Source of the DNA: Episyrphus balteatus
Taxonomy: Eukaryota; Arthropoda; Insecta; Diptera; Syrphidae
Direction of reading: 5' to 3'
Assembly (NCBI RefSeq): GCF_945859705.1
Contig: NC_079137.1
Location: 40,027,054-40,091,053, forward strand
DNA length: 64,000 bases
The notes under the pieces: model-generated
What the model saw: the letters and a program-made list of their open reading frames with translations, nothing else
What the model was told of the DNA's origin: nothing
The model's database searches: none
Program-made: the position numbers and the translations under genes
Shown here: positions 1 to 11,904 of the stretch, piece after piece
Position numbering within the stretch: position 1 is the first letter of the stretch
How the letters are laid out: each line of letters begins with the position of its first letter

Positions 1-330
1 CCAGGATCAGGAAAAAATATTCAAATTCATACTATTTCTTATTTTGATGTATTTTATTGAAAAAAAAAACTTAAATTCTAGATAGTTCCGCGGAACTAGT
101 TCCAGGAACTAGTAGGTAGATTAAGTTTGTGTCAACCGACATACGTTTTTCTGGCCGCTTTAAAAGGTAGATTAAGTTTGTTTCAACTGACATATGTTTT
201 TCTGGCCGCTTTAAACGGCCATCAGGAAAAAATATTCAATATCATACTATTTCTTTTTTTGATGCATTTTCCTGAAAAAAAAAAACTAAAATTCTAGATA
301 GTTCCGCGGAACTAGTTCCAGGAACTTGTT
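1..330. repeat. Interleaved direct repeats with GTTCC palindromes
   Basis: A unit of about 106 bp (about 5-111) recurs at about 221-326. It starts ATCAGGAAAAAATATTCAA and ends in two palindromes, AGTTCCGCGGAACT (84-97 and 300-313) and AGTTCCAGGAACT. Between the copies a 51 bp unit is repeated head to tail (114-164 and 165-215), sharing GGTAGATTAAGTTTGT and TCTGGCCGCTTTAAA. The first copies run to the window edge, so the true extent is unknown. It looks like the end of a tandem or transposon-derived repeat. No coding content is seen. Confidence 0.7.
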
Positions 331-1826
331 CCGACCGAAAAAAGAACCGTTCCATGTTCGTTCCGGCTTTGGAACTGTTTTGCGGATCTCTGTTTTGAGT
401 AATTTGCCTTGTCTATAATAATAATAAAATCAAAATTGAAACTTTTTCGTATGATTTCTCTTTCCAGTTTTATAATGAAACCGTAATGCCGACTTATAAC
501 GATCGCTTTTCGCCGTGCGGTGAAGCTTTTTGGCGTCAGTCGAGTCGTGTGAACGTAAGCCGCACGCGACTAAAGTGACAATCCCCATACTAGAGTCCTA
601 GTCGACTTAAGCCGTGAGACATATCATGTGGTTAAAATCGACTCGTGAAAAGTCGGGATAGGTATACCTACTTATACCTTTTGAATCTAATATATTTTCT
701 AATAACTTATCGTTAATAAAAATTATCTGTGAACCATCAAGTTGCTTAAATTTTTTTGTTGAGATATCACTACAATTCTTATTATAGTTATTTCAAAACT
801 TTTAGTTTACATTTATAAAATGACATGATAGGACACTAGATTATATCCGATTAGTCTCTAGTAAGTTACCTGCACAAATTTCTAACCTAACTTAAAAATA
901 GCTTATGATATTGAAAAAGCATCGGAAAAGGGCCCAAGAATTACTTTGCCTAGAGGCCCATGAAATGGTTAATCCGGTACTGTCTACAAGTTACACAATC
1001 TTAAATTGAAAAAAATTGAAAAATACCTCAAAGCACCTGTGGAGTAGATCTGTTGCCGATGACCAGCCACCAGTGTATTAAGTACCGTAATCTCAGTTTC
1101 AAATTTCGAAATAGTTGGCTTTAAAAATTTTTTACTTTTTTTGTTGGTAGATATAAAATTCAGATGATATAAAATTTATCATAGGTTGTCATTTAAAAAA
1201 ATAGATTTAATGAGAAAAAAAAAATTGATTTTTGTACTTTTTTGATGAAAAAATTGATTGGGTTCAAAAAATTCTAGCTCTTTTTGTAGATGTTGTATAG
1301 ACAATAGACATGGTCGATATAAATATTTTGAGCTGAAACAATAAGCTTTCGGGTAATATAAAATTATTATTATAGGTGGGTGGATTTAAAGGTGATAGAA
1401 TAAAAAAAGGTAGACTTTTTCGACTTTTTTTTTTGCAAGAAAAATGAGTTTTTAAGATTTCACTTCTACTACGTGTGAATTGCATACATGATTTTTTTGG
1501 TTTTTTTTTTTTTTTTTTGAAACTTCATTCGAGATTATTTAAAATGTATTTAATTCATTTAGGTATGTATAGCACTAATTTATTTGGCATTTTTAATTTT
1601 GTTGGACACGATGTGCCACTATAATTTCGTATTAGCTATGTAGATTAAAGTCCCTAGATTTTCGAGGCATGGAAAAACATATTCAGTATTCTAGGTACAT
1701 TATATCTTGAGTTCTAAATAAATAATCTGAATAGAAGAAACTGCACTGAAAAAAATAGTAAAAGATATTGAAAAACAAAATAATTTTGATCAGCTGAGAA
1801 ATTTAAGGCGAATGAGACAAAACTAA
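331..1826. other. AT-rich sequence, nothing recognised
   Basis: More GTTCC words follow the repeat up to about 380. Around 520-660 there is a short less AT-rich patch with several GTCGA or CGACTC words. The rest is A/T-rich with T runs. The one open frame, of 73 codons, is low complexity and not credible. Confidence 0.6.
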
Positions 1827-1866
1827 ATAAAATGCAGGACTGGGTCGCGTGAACTTGTTCTAGGAA
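1827..1866 (-). repeat. Diverged terminal fragment of dispersed family B
   Basis: Read on the minus strand this matches the right end of the family B elements: AACAAGTTC then CGCGACCCAGTCC and GCATTTTAT, against GAGCAAGTACGTGC and GACCCAGTCGTGCATTTTAT in the better copies near 12.0 and 56.1 kb. No matching left end is visible nearby, so it is probably an old truncated copy. Confidence 0.5.
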
Positions 1867-2159
1867 TTCAAGTTGCTAAGATTTTTAAAACTTTTTATAT
1901 AAAAATTTGGTAAATATAACAACAACAAAATACAAAACTCGTTAACTCAGAAATAAATATCAATTTTTTGAAAGGTTCCTTAATAACTCTTATTTGTCGC
2001 CATTTTCAATAAAGGTCATAAAATAACCTTTATTTTTAAAATAGAAAAATTTCGGTCAAGGTTTGAGAGAAACCTTTATTTTGTATTTTTTTATGTTTCG
2101 GTCAACCAGTGAGATTTATCGCTGAGAGAAAAAAATAAATCTCATCTGCAAATGTATCA
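1867..2159. repeat. AACCTTTATTTT / AAATAAATCTCA repeat, left part
   Basis: The words AACCTTTATTTT and GTTTCGGTCAA recur. There is a perfect 10 bp inverted repeat, TGAGATTTAT...ATAAATCTCA, at about 2109-2143. Related sequence (AAATAAATCTCAACC, AACCTTTATTTTTG) reappears at 2880-2930 beyond the family A copy. The two halves may be one older repeat split by that copy; this is inference. Confidence 0.4.
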
Positions 2160-2652
2160 ATTCCTAGAGACATGGGAGTGGTGCCATATGAAAGCTTATA
2201 TTCTCAGCTACCCGATAGTGGTATAATCCGGTTTCTCGATTTTTTTTTCAAAATTCCGAGAAAATCGCGTTTGAAAGTTGGGGTATAATTTTTTCGAAAA
2301 ATCCCCGAATCTTTGAACGCTCCTGGAAGTTAAACCACTTGAGAGCAATTTTTGGGAGTGATACCAAATGATTGCTTGTGTCATGGGCCTATGCTTTGCA
2401 CATTGTCAGATTTAAAAAAAAAAATCATCTTCCATGTTAAACCGCCATATCATGCCTATTTTTTCAAAATCGGGCTTAGCTTTTTTTTGAGAACGCGTGC
2501 ACCTACAGGGATGGGAGGAGTCGTACCCAAATGTTTTAGAGTCCCCGCTACCTTTTGGCATCAAAAATTTTTTTTCATTTTTTTTTTTTTTTTCAAAATT
2601 CCTAGATATAGCCGTTTGAAGTTGGGCGGGCGAAAACAAAAAGAGATATAAT
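2160..2652. repeat. Family A repeat, solitary diverged copy
   Basis: This is a single copy of the unit tandemly repeated at 50.5-53.8 kb. Shared landmarks, in order, are CATATGAAAGCTTATATTCT, CAGCTACCCGATAGTGG, TATAATCCGG, CAAAATTCCGAGAAAATCGC, AAATCCCCGAATCTTTGAAC, GTGTCATGGGCCTA, CCATGTTAAACCGCCA, GAGAACGCGTG, GAGTCCCCGCTACC and TTTTGGCATCAAAAA. It has no GAGCT-rich flank, so family A exists outside the hAT element. The small open frames here (for example 2352-2651) are by-products of the repeat. Confidence 0.85.
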
Positions 2653-4099
2653 CTTGGTTCTAAAAAACTTTGAGTGTCTATTTACTTCATAAATTATTTA
2701 ATACATAAACTAAGAAAAAACATCCTTCTCATATTTTATTTTTCAATATAAAGACATTCTTGACATATTCGACATTTTCCTTTGAATTGACAATTTTTGA
2801 TTTATTTTCAGCGAAAACGGTTAAAGGTAGACCTTTTCCATTTATTTTGTTTGTAAAAATCTCAATCATTGAGAGATATTTAAAAAAAATTAAAAATAAA
2901 TCTCAACCGATAACCTTTATTTTTGATTTTTAAAAATAAGTTTCAAAACTTAACCGAAACTATTTAAAGTAATGTGGTAACTCTCAGAGAGAAACTGATT
3001 GAAAATATATAATAAACTGTTATTTATGGTCTCTGGTTATGACGGTATTCAAGTAAATGAGTTATAAGTAGTGCTCTAAAAAAAATCGTTTTGGTTGTTT
3101 ATTATCGTTGATTAATATTGATTCATCTTATTTTTTTTTTTCCTGAAGAAATCAAATTGTTTCCCAAATTTAACTTTACTAAATTTTTGATTTTTTTATA
3201 ACTTATGAAGCCTTTCAACTACAAAAATTCAATCTCTTATCCAAATCATAATAAAAATTAATCAAAATAAAAATTTAAATAAACCAACAAAATGATAGCC
3301 ACAAAAGACCCTCATAACCAATATATATGTAAATCTTAACCTACTAATATTCCTCATAAAGACCTTCCAATGACAAATTTAGTTTTTAATGGTTTTTGTA
3401 CATTTAATTACTCAAACTTATATCAAATACTTCCTCAATATCTAAATAGTTTTAACGGTCACCAAAAACATTCATCAATATAACACAACTACATCGTAAA
3501 ACACTTGATTTTTATAGTCCAGGAAGTCTTTGTAACACTTTCTCATTAAATGCTTGTAATTACGAACTCTAAAAAAGGCCTAATGAGTATATCTAGCGAC
3601 CATCAAAAACAAATCTTTCAACACATCGATTCATTTCCAAACATCCAAAAATATCTATCTAATGCAAATGATGACATGTCCCCGTAGTCTTGTCGACTTA
3701 AAAATTTATTCACACCTTCATATCTATCTACTGACGAATCGTTTATTATTTTTGGAATGAGTCGGAGGTATCTATACGTCCCTCATTCAACGGAAGGCGT
3801 TAATTACATTCGTCCAAAAAATAAATAAACTAAGGAAATGCAACTTGGGTCATAAATAAGTTACATCTGCCCCGAAAAAAAAAAAAAACTGCTGCTGTCA
3901 AAAAACTCTATTAGATTGTCATAATACTGCGACACCAATCCAAAAAACAACCCACAGCCCGGAGAGTGTCGATCATAAATCAAAAGTGGACCTCATTTAG
4001 AATACCAAATGATAAGTTGTAGATTGTGTGGTGTGGTGCAAACCAAGAGTATTCCCCGTTGATGATGATGTTTGACCAAAAATTTAAAATGCAATCGCG
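2653..4099. other. AT-rich sequence, nothing recognised
   Basis: The second half of the AAATAAATCTCA/AACCTTTATTTTTG repeat lies at about 2800-2970. The rest is AT-rich sequence with no credible coding frame and no clear repeat boundary. Confidence 0.5.
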
Positions 4100-5480
4100 T
4101 ACAGCAAAGTACTGGATGATGGTTGTGGTGGCTGGTTAGTGCTTTGGGGTAGGAGTCTTGATGATGGCACAGGAAAGAATCGGAAAATCAACAACCAGAG
4201 CAGGATGCTTGAAAGCAATATAGGAACCTTAACCTACCTGCCGGTGGTGGATACTCCTAGGTATCGCTATCTCCTGATTAAAATTCAAGTCACAAACCTC
4301 GGTGATGGCAGAACGAAACAATTAGAACCTCAATGCGGAAAGGGGAGTTTCCATAGTTACCAAACCATCACCTCACCGGACGGGAACAAGGACCAGACCG
4401 ATACAACACAACACGAACACCACACGACGAGCTGTAATGATGATAATCTTTTAATAGTGCCAGGTGATGTTCATCACCCACCGCCATTCCGTCGCTGTTC
4501 CAGAGTCAGAATATCGCGTCGCACTATTAAAGCTGAATCGAGAGTTCGTACTGGAGCTCTGGAGCACGTATGCGTCAACAATGTAAGATTTATTTTCTAT
4601 TATCCGATGCAACTGTTCCACCCTCATAGTCATCTATTTGACATGAGGAACCATTTATCTCCCACATTGTTAGATATTGGTTTTGTGCTATACACGGCGG
4701 TGCTGTGGTGACGAAGGAGGTTGAGCGGAATTTGAAAAAGACAATGCGAGACCAAACTTCATTGGTATTCAAGGCGCCACAATTTAAAACAAAAGACTTA
4801 CAACTGGGCGGGCACACGGGCATCATCCTCATCATCATCAGCAACATGGAAATAAACATGAGAATCCTTTACCCTTCCTCCAATAACCATCACCACTAAA
4901 CTGCTACTAAGCAGCTTAGAGCTGAAAATAGTTTGATAAATACATGGAAGCAAACAAAGGAGGCAACACACCAAGCAAAAAAAAAATACAGTTCTGGAGT
5001 TTCTGATTTTCTATTCAATAAAAGTTCAGCCCGGAAATCCTTTCACTGTGCACAAAGTATATAGAGAAAGAAGACAGATGAACAGAAAAAAAATTAAGAG
5101 TCCCCCGGAACCCGGAAGTGAATCAGAAAACAAAAGGATCTCGATGTTGAACGAATGGTTGGTTAGATATAGGTTTTTTTCTACTATGTTGAAGGTATAG
5201 GTACCGAACCGAAGCAGGAGACTGCTTGACGCTTTAGTTTCTCGGATAAATTACTGTTGGTGACAAATCGTGCATCATTGACGGTTGACATGTAGCACCA
5301 CGTATATCAGAGATGCCTGAGGGGGATGTGTAAAAGTTTGTCCTTAGAAAAACATTGTTTGACTTGTTGTTCAATTTAACTAGGAAGCATGGAACATTGA
5401 AAGAATGAAAAAAAAAAAAAATAACAAACTTTAAAAAACACGAACGCATCATGGACCGAGACGTGTGTGAATAATTTTAC
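4100..5480. other. Less AT-rich unique island with a 190-codon open frame
   Basis: Composition changes to mixed, with CACCAC, GATGATG and ACAACAC words. An open frame on the plus strand at 4139-4711 (190 codons) has no motif I recognise; its Thr/His/Asp run (DQTDTTQHEHHTT) comes from simple sequence. Other frames of 60-89 codons overlap it on both strands, as expected of non-coding DNA of this composition. I saw no copy of this island elsewhere in the window. It may be conserved non-coding sequence or a lone exon, but nothing supports a gene. Confidence 0.35.
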
Positions 5481-6654
5481 TTCCATTGAAAAAACAAGAA
5501 GGAGGTTGGAAAATTTAATATTAATGATGTGTTGGATGTGGATTGTTATCTAAAACAGAGTTAACCTTATGTGTTAGCAACATTTGAAAAGGACGCATTT
5601 TATACCTTTAAGCATTAGAAAATAAGAAAAACTGATCTGCGAAGTGATTAACCTTAGAAAAAATATCAACCATGTACGATTCAGGATTTTAGTCCATAAC
5701 ACTAAAACAGAAAAGTTAGTTACGAATGCAACTGGTCTTAGGGTGAGACAAAGCTTATTGGGAGACCTACAATCTTACTTCGATTGCCGTGGGTGCAGGC
5801 CTCTATTCCTCCAGAATAAAATAATAGCTACGGCAATGAGTTTTCTAAACGGTGCAAATGTAAAAGTGAGACTTGTTGACATTTATTTTCAACAGAAATT
5901 CTGCAAAAGGTTTTGTAAAAGGATTAAGTGACATCATATTTATGAGAACTTTGCAATTCAACTTAACTCAAAAATAGATTAATTAGTATTTGGAAATTTG
6001 AGTGTTTTACATTATTTAGTCAAAAGTGGTTAAGCAAACTCATAGTTACTCTTCCAATATTACCTAAAAATATAGCTTGAATTTGTTTTGCTAATTTTCA
6101 TTTGAAGTATATTTAACTCAGAATGTTACTAATTCCTTGAATTATTTGGTTATTTGCAAAAAAGCCCTTTGAGTAATTGGGAAAATGAGAATTTTGCGGA
6201 ATCTAATTTAGTTTCAAAGATACTACATACAAATGCCTCTGATGATTTCTGGGGAAAAGCTTTAGGTCATTTCATTGCCGACGGGTACAAAGGGGTTAAG
6301 TCACAAAATTGCACTTTTCTGGTTTTGGTGAAATAAGAATAAGTTTTTTTTTCAATGATCCGTATAATAATATACGTTAATATTAAAATAGTCAAAGTCG
6401 AAAATAAACCTTAGGTATACATATACCAAAATCGGTCAGTTTTAAATTTGTAACCAATGCTGGTTTGAACTAATTAGCATTACGTCTCGTCTGTTTATAT
6501 CCTTCATTGGAATACTAATATTCGAAAAGGGGGAAAAAAGGTTTGGTGGTAAATAAATATATCAGTTTCATAATTTGATTTCACAAATGTCGTTTGGTTT
6601 GTATAATGCTTTAGAACAAAATGTTAAATTTATTCATCAAGGAAATATTATTTC
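5481..6654. other. AT-rich sequence, nothing recognised
   Basis: Two short frames (5644-5931, 95 codons; 6154-6336, 60 codons) have no recognised similarity. No repeat or regulatory structure is evident. Confidence 0.5.
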
Positions 6655-6950
6655 TACACGGAGAAAAAAGACCACATAAAAATAAGCGGATGCCACCTTA
6701 AATTAAGCGGATTTCTGCATGGTTTTTTGCTCAGATGACTTCCGTCTTTATTTAAGGTGACCAATCATCTTAATTTCTTGAATGCACAGATCTCAAAAAA
6801 ATTTACCTTAATTTAAGAGGGAGGTCATCATATTTTAATGTAGAAACATTTTAATAAAGAAAAAGAACTGCCAACCACTTATAATCGAGCTTACCTACAA
6901 CTGTTGGGTCACTATGCAACGGGGTTGTACTGAATCCTGTATTATTAATG
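6655..6950 (-). mobile_element. tRNA-derived SINE, diverged copy
   Basis: It starts TACACGGAGAAAAAAG, then CCACATAAAA, AAGCGGAT, ACCTTAAATTAAGCGGATT and TGCATGGTTTTTTGCT, matching the copy at 30.7 kb closely. Beyond the body, the reverse complement carries a degenerate tRNA-like head (TGACCCAACAGTTGTAGG and a broken B box). The element therefore reads tRNA head, body, then a GGTCTTTTTTCTCCGTGTA end on the minus strand. The head has decayed more than the body. No target duplication was found. Confidence 0.65.
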
Positions 6951-6959
6951 CATTTGCTC

Positions 6960-7220
6960 TTCATTACAAATTTAAAAAAAAATATTTTTATTGCAAAAAA
7001 AAATCCATTGAATATTTGAATAAATATTTATTGCAACTGAAAAATATTTGCATTTAAAAAAATGTATTGCAACTTAAATATTTTGCATAAAAAAAAAAAA
7101 AAAATTGCATTGAAAATAAAATTTGTAGGTATCGCAAATAAAAATCTTTTACACTGAAAAAAAAAAAAAAAAAATTATTGCAAATACAAAATTTTCTGCA
7201 TTGAAAAAAAGTACAATGAA
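6960..7220. repeat. A-rich TTGCA repeats, left member of an inverted pair
   Basis: Irregular units of about 30 bp follow the pattern TTGCAAnnnAAAATATTTGCAT with A runs between. The reverse complement of the same pattern lies at about 12076-12260. TTGCATTGAAAATAAAATTT is shared exactly between this region and the reverse complement of the other. Both lie inside a SINE-type end, giving a nested inverted arrangement. Confidence 0.6.
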
Positions 7221-7359
7221 AAATGGGAGCAGAGGGTTACTACTGCATGAATTATGATCGAAGTGATATAAAAAATTTTTTTACAATTTTTTAGCTTTAT
7301 TAGGGGTTGAAAAAAGGTATTACCTACATACAAATTTTTATTTTTTTACATATATATAC

Positions 7360-7460
7360 ATTTTTGGAAACATAAACCATATATGGGTTAGTATGCAGCA
7401 AGGTGATTTCCAGCAAAAAATTAATAACCCATATATGGTTTAGTATGCATTCAAGGTATG
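7360..7460. repeat. CCATATATGGGTT motif, two copies in opposite orientation
   Basis: ACCATATATGGGTTAGTATG (about 7377-7396) is followed by ATAACCCATATATGGTTTAG in the other orientation. Two more copies lie at about 8925-8940 and 9278-9300, also in opposite orientations. CCATATATGG fits the CArG consensus, but the spread with shared flanks (GTATGC, TTAATAA) suggests transposon ends, not functional sites. Confidence 0.4.
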
Positions 7461-7602
7461 TTTTGTAAAGTATGTTTTTACTACAATGGACTTTTCTTAT
7501 TCATGGAATTTATTCAAACTCTTTCTTATTATCATTGTAGCAGAAGAACACATTCCATTTTCTACACATTCTGTACGTCTTCAGTCCGCGAATTTGACAT
7601 AT

Positions 7603-8551
7603 TAGGGTAAGGTGGTATAAGAGTGCGCATTTTAGACAAAATACCAAGTAAAACAATAACAAAAAGAATTTAACTACTTTTTTTATATATAGTTTTTAGT
7701 TAATAATCCAAGCAACGAAAAAAACTTAAAACTGGTAACAAAAATATATTAATTCAAAAGTTATAAACAAAATACCACATTAGGAAATTTGCGCACTCTT
7801 ATACATCCTATTGTGTAAGAGTGCGCGGCTTAGTTTGTAAGAGTGCGCAGCTGCGCACAGGTGTAAGTTCGCACAAAAGTCGCAAATAAAATTGCCTATC
7901 TTTAAATAAACAGAGTATTTTTCAACAAATCACTCCTTGCATGAGGAACAATCAATTAAGTCTTCGATTAATGGTTCCGAGAAAATTTCAATATTTCCTA
8001 GTTACTCTCATTCGCTTGTTTTTTGTAAAACTTTTATTTGGTTTCTTTTTGGTTGGAATTGCTTTTTCTAGCTGCTGTTTGCTAATATATGGGCAAATGC
8101 TAGTTATTTTGAAGCCTTGTATAGCATTTACTGCTCTTATAACCCGAGCACTCTTATACATCATCATGGTGCGCACTCTTACACGCTCAGACATGTAATC
8201 GAAGAATATATATATATTTCACAATTCACTTTATGACCAGTCTTACGTTTTCCTCAAATGTTTCTTTTTGTCGACTTTTTAATGTCCCATACTTTGTTTA
8301 TTGTTATTTTTTGTTGTTAAGCGGAAAATTTAATTTGTTTGGCAAGAAATATTGGAAAAAAAAGTGCTAAAAAACTTAAACTTAACTAGCACCTCTGTTT
8401 ACAAATACATTTGCATGAAATTTTGACAGCAGATATAACTCATTTAGATCTTTCCAAAATAAGTGCATTCAGTCTTATATTCCCTTTCAAACCGTAGAAA
8501 ATGGCCTTGCGCACTCTTATCAACCGCGCACTCTTATACCATCCTACCCTA
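7603..8551. mobile_element. TA-flanked terminal-inverted-repeat element with GAGTGCGC repeats
   Basis: The left end GGGTAAGGTGGTATAAGAG then TGCGC (from 7605) matches the reverse complement of the right end at 8526-8549, with two differences in about 24 bases. TA flanks both ends, as with Tc1/mariner-type insertions. The same GAGTGCGC/GCGCACTCTTATA word recurs internally at about 7790-7860 and 8147-8190. Size is about 945 bp. The 85-codon frame at 7941-8198 is hydrophobic but unrecognised, and no transposase was found, so it is non-autonomous. Confidence 0.65.
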
Positions 8552-9319
8552 TCGTTTTTTTTTTGCCATTCAGGGATATGGTCGATGTTTCCAGTTGGCA
8601 CTGAATTCAACGACTTTTGCCCTTGGTTGTTGTGAGTGAATTGAAGTTTCGGGATAAGATGGGGATGGACTTCCGTGACTTGTATTACACCCTCCCCTTT
8701 GTTTTGTTCCATCTCTGCTTTGATCACCTGCCAAAGTTGAAGGTCGTTCTCTTTTTCGTGACATTGTAGGTTTTAAAGATTTGAGATGGCTTGTTTGATG
8801 TTAAAAAGAGCCAGAAACTGAAGCTAGATCATCATCACTTCGAAAGCCATCACGAGTTATAGCATTTTACAAAAAAAAAATTAAAATCGTACAAAAATCA
8901 GTAATGTATGTCGCCAACGCATGATAACCCATATATGGTGTTTTGGAAAAAATGCCAAAAAAAGACAAAAATTATTATAAAAACAAAAAACAAACTTCGT
9001 AAACATATAAAAGTATAATAAATACATACGAAACTTATTTTTAATTGGATGCAACTTAATTGCTTATTATAAAAAAACACCGGAAAAGTACACACTTTTA
9101 TTCACTGATTTGCACTTTACACATGCTCTTGAAACAATGAGTTTATTTCAGAATCACGACTCTCTTACTAATAATAAAAACCGATTTATTATAAAAAAAT
9201 AGACGTAGTTTTATTATAGTTTTTTCTTTTTGACATTTGGTGCAATTTAACGGAAATAAATCGATATGAAATCGATAAACCATATATGGGTTGGTATGCG
9301 GTAGAGGGTTAATAATTTT
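8552..9319. other. AT-rich sequence between elements
   Basis: A less AT-rich patch at 8570-8770 has no recognisable gene. Two CCATATATGG motifs lie near 8930 and 9285. Otherwise nothing is seen. Confidence 0.45.
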
Positions 9320-10060
9320 TACTTGCTCTATAGGGCAAGTATTGGTTTCGTACAATGATGGAGAAGATAAAAAAAAGTGGTTTTCGTCATACCGTCCGTC
9401 GATCTGTGCGTATGTGCGTCTGTGCGTCCATCTATACATCGAGCTAGGGCCTAAACGGATGGATGGATTTTCTTGAAACTTGGTACAGATGATTTTGACG
9501 TTATTCCCTAGACCCTCTTTTTTTATTTTTTTAATATCTCCTTTTTAACGCATATCTCCCATATAACGTTTTCGAGGTATTGTAATTTTCTCGAAAACTG
9601 CTCCAACGATTTAGATTAAATTTGATATACGTAATAGTCTTATTGATTCTAACAAAACTGTTTTTTTTTAGTTTTTCCCAAAAAAAGCGGAGAACGGAAA
9701 TATGGCGTTGCCGTTTTTCAAAAATTTACATATTTTTTTAAGTTCATTAATATTTTATCAAGGCATAGGTCAATTTAATTAATAATTTACAGACATCGTT
9801 TTGAAGTATAAAATGTAAAAAAAATTTAAAACATTTTTGACAAAAAAAATAAACAAATTTTAAATTTAATTTTTAAACGTTCAATTTTTTTTTCTCAACA
9901 CTAAACAAAATCTTAAATTTCCAATAGATAGGCGTGTTTTTTCTGTTACTCAGTAGCTACTCATTTTTGATTTTATTCGCAAAACAATAATAAAAATTAC
10001 ACAAGTAAGTATTTGTTTTTATTGTTTTTCGAATAAAATAAAAAAATGAGTAGCTACTGA

Positions 10061-11904
10061 CAGTGGCGTATCCAGAAAAAAATTTGGGGGGGGCTGAAAA
10101 AATTTTTTAATTTTTTTTTTCTCTCATTTTTATTCTTCTTTGATCAAGAGAAAAGCGCTGTGCTGCGGTACTGAAAGTGGTATTGTAGCATTTTACTGCT
10201 TTCGACAATTTCGTACTACTGTCTTTTTTTTTTACATTCAAAATAGTGTTTTTTTTTTTTAAATCTTGTATCGCAAACCTTTTACACAAACAGCGAGGTG
10301 TTCAGTCATCTTAAAAAAAAAACACTTTTATTCCTATGACGTCTAGTTTTTGATCTATACTCATCACTTTTTTCGATATAAACGCCCATGTTCCGCAATT
10401 CGACCGAGAGTGAATTGAAATCACTTTTCAATTTCACGTGAAATTGACCTTTGGTCGATTTCGAAAACTTCGAAAATGCTTCGAACTGTCAAAACTAAAG
10501 GATCATCCAATTTTATTTTGTTTCTAAAGTAAAATTACTGCTACTTTGAACATGGATGCAATTTTATTGGCAACTTTAATGGAAAAAAAGCAGAATTTAA
10601 AAGAAAATATAAGAAGAAGTCACATTATGGGAGACATATTAAATATGTATGTAAGTGAAATGCAGAACATGGGCGATATTATTGCAAATTTTCAAAGAAA
10701 AATTTGTTGGGTAGAGTTTAAAGCAATGAGGTTGCAAACACAGAGGCAGTGATGAATTATGATATTTCATTACTCATGTGTTTTATGCTTTTTGTATTAA
10801 TTTAACACCAAATAAACATTACAAAACAATCAAAATATAAGTTTCGATAATATTGTGTCCAAAATTTGCAGATTCACTGAAAAAGGCATCAAATTCAAGA
10901 ACAAAAACAAAGTGAACTGAATTATTGGATCAGAAAATCTAAATGAATGAAAAAATGCCGAACAAATCATTGCCCTATGGACAAGTGAATGCTCAAAAAG
11001 TCCAATGCAGAACGTGAAAGTCTCATAAACTAATTTCACCGGCACACAAAATAAAAAAAGTGTCATGTACCAGGAACCAGACCTATCTTTCTTAAAGTTT
11101 TTGGGCACGCTGAATCGAATTTCAAGTCCGTTTGCCCCTGTCACCCTCCAGTTTTGAGTAAAATGCAAAAAACTCAAAAAAAAGAAGTTTTGTGCCTTTT
11201 TTTACATTTTTCTCAAAACTGGAGGGTAAACGGGCAAAACGGACTTGAAATTCGGATTCAGCGGGCCCAAAAACATATAGAAAGATAGGTCTGGTTCCTG
11301 GTACATGACACTTTTATTATTTTGTGTGCCAGTGTTTTCAATGAAATTCTTTTTGATGTCTAGTCCGAAATTATATACTTTTTCATAATATGTTCCTTTT
11401 TTAATCCAAATCAGAAGCACAAACCGGAATTTGCTTAAAAAAACCATTAGCTATGTTGACCACTAAGATTTTGAGATATCAAAAATGTCTATTTCCAATA
11501 TCTTTGAGAAAAATATTATTTTTGAAAAAAAGTAAATATACTAAAGACGATAAAATACGGCTTTTTGAGATTGCAAAAGAAGTTTTGCAAAATTTAACGG
11601 TGATGTAGGTAGTTCGACGTCAAAATACTAAAAAAATATTTGAAGAATTCTGAATTGGACTAAAATCCGAAAAAATTATCCCAACCCTCAACGTCAGCTA
11701 AGGCTCTTACTCAAACAAACACAAACAGCCATTTCAGAACTTGGAGGGGGCTCGATCATCTGAGCTGCCTCTAGATCTCCAAGATTTACGAACAAGTCTC
11801 AGTTAATCATGTAGATTATGATGAAATCAGCCAAATAATGACATGATTTTGCAGGCTTGGGGGGGGCTTGAGCCCCCTGAGCCCCCCCCCTCAATACGCC
11901 ACTG
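10061..11904. mobile_element. Non-autonomous hAT-type transposon, 1.84 kb
   Basis: The termini are CAGTGGCGTATCCAG on the left and the complement of CAGTGGCGTATTGAG on the right, followed inward by G/C runs (GGGGGGGGCT and AGCCCCCCCC). A perfect 8 bp target duplication GCTACTGA flanks it (10053-10060 and 11905-11912). CAGTGGCG ends with an 8 bp duplication are characteristic of the hAT superfamily. It sits inside the right inverted repeat of the MITE. The longest internal frames (68 codons at 10546-10752, 115 on the minus strand at 10830-11177) do not resemble a hAT transposase, so the copy could move only with a source elsewhere. Confidence 0.85.
11041..11330. repeat. Long inverted repeat inside the hAT element
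   Basis: Two arms of about 128 bp (11041-11168 and about 11203-11330) are reverse complements at roughly 90 percent by eye. They share GGCACACAAAATAA, AGTGTCATGTACCAGGAACC, AGACCTATCTTTCT, TTTCAAGTCCGTTT and CCTCCAGTTTTGAG. The spacer is about 34 bp. The transcript would form a strong hairpin. Two predicted minus-strand frames arise from the arms and are not genes. Confidence 0.85.

Noticed and set aside
4139..4711. 190-codon open frame as a gene
   Set aside because: No domain, signal or codon-bias evidence; other frames overlap on both strands, and part is simple-sequence translation.
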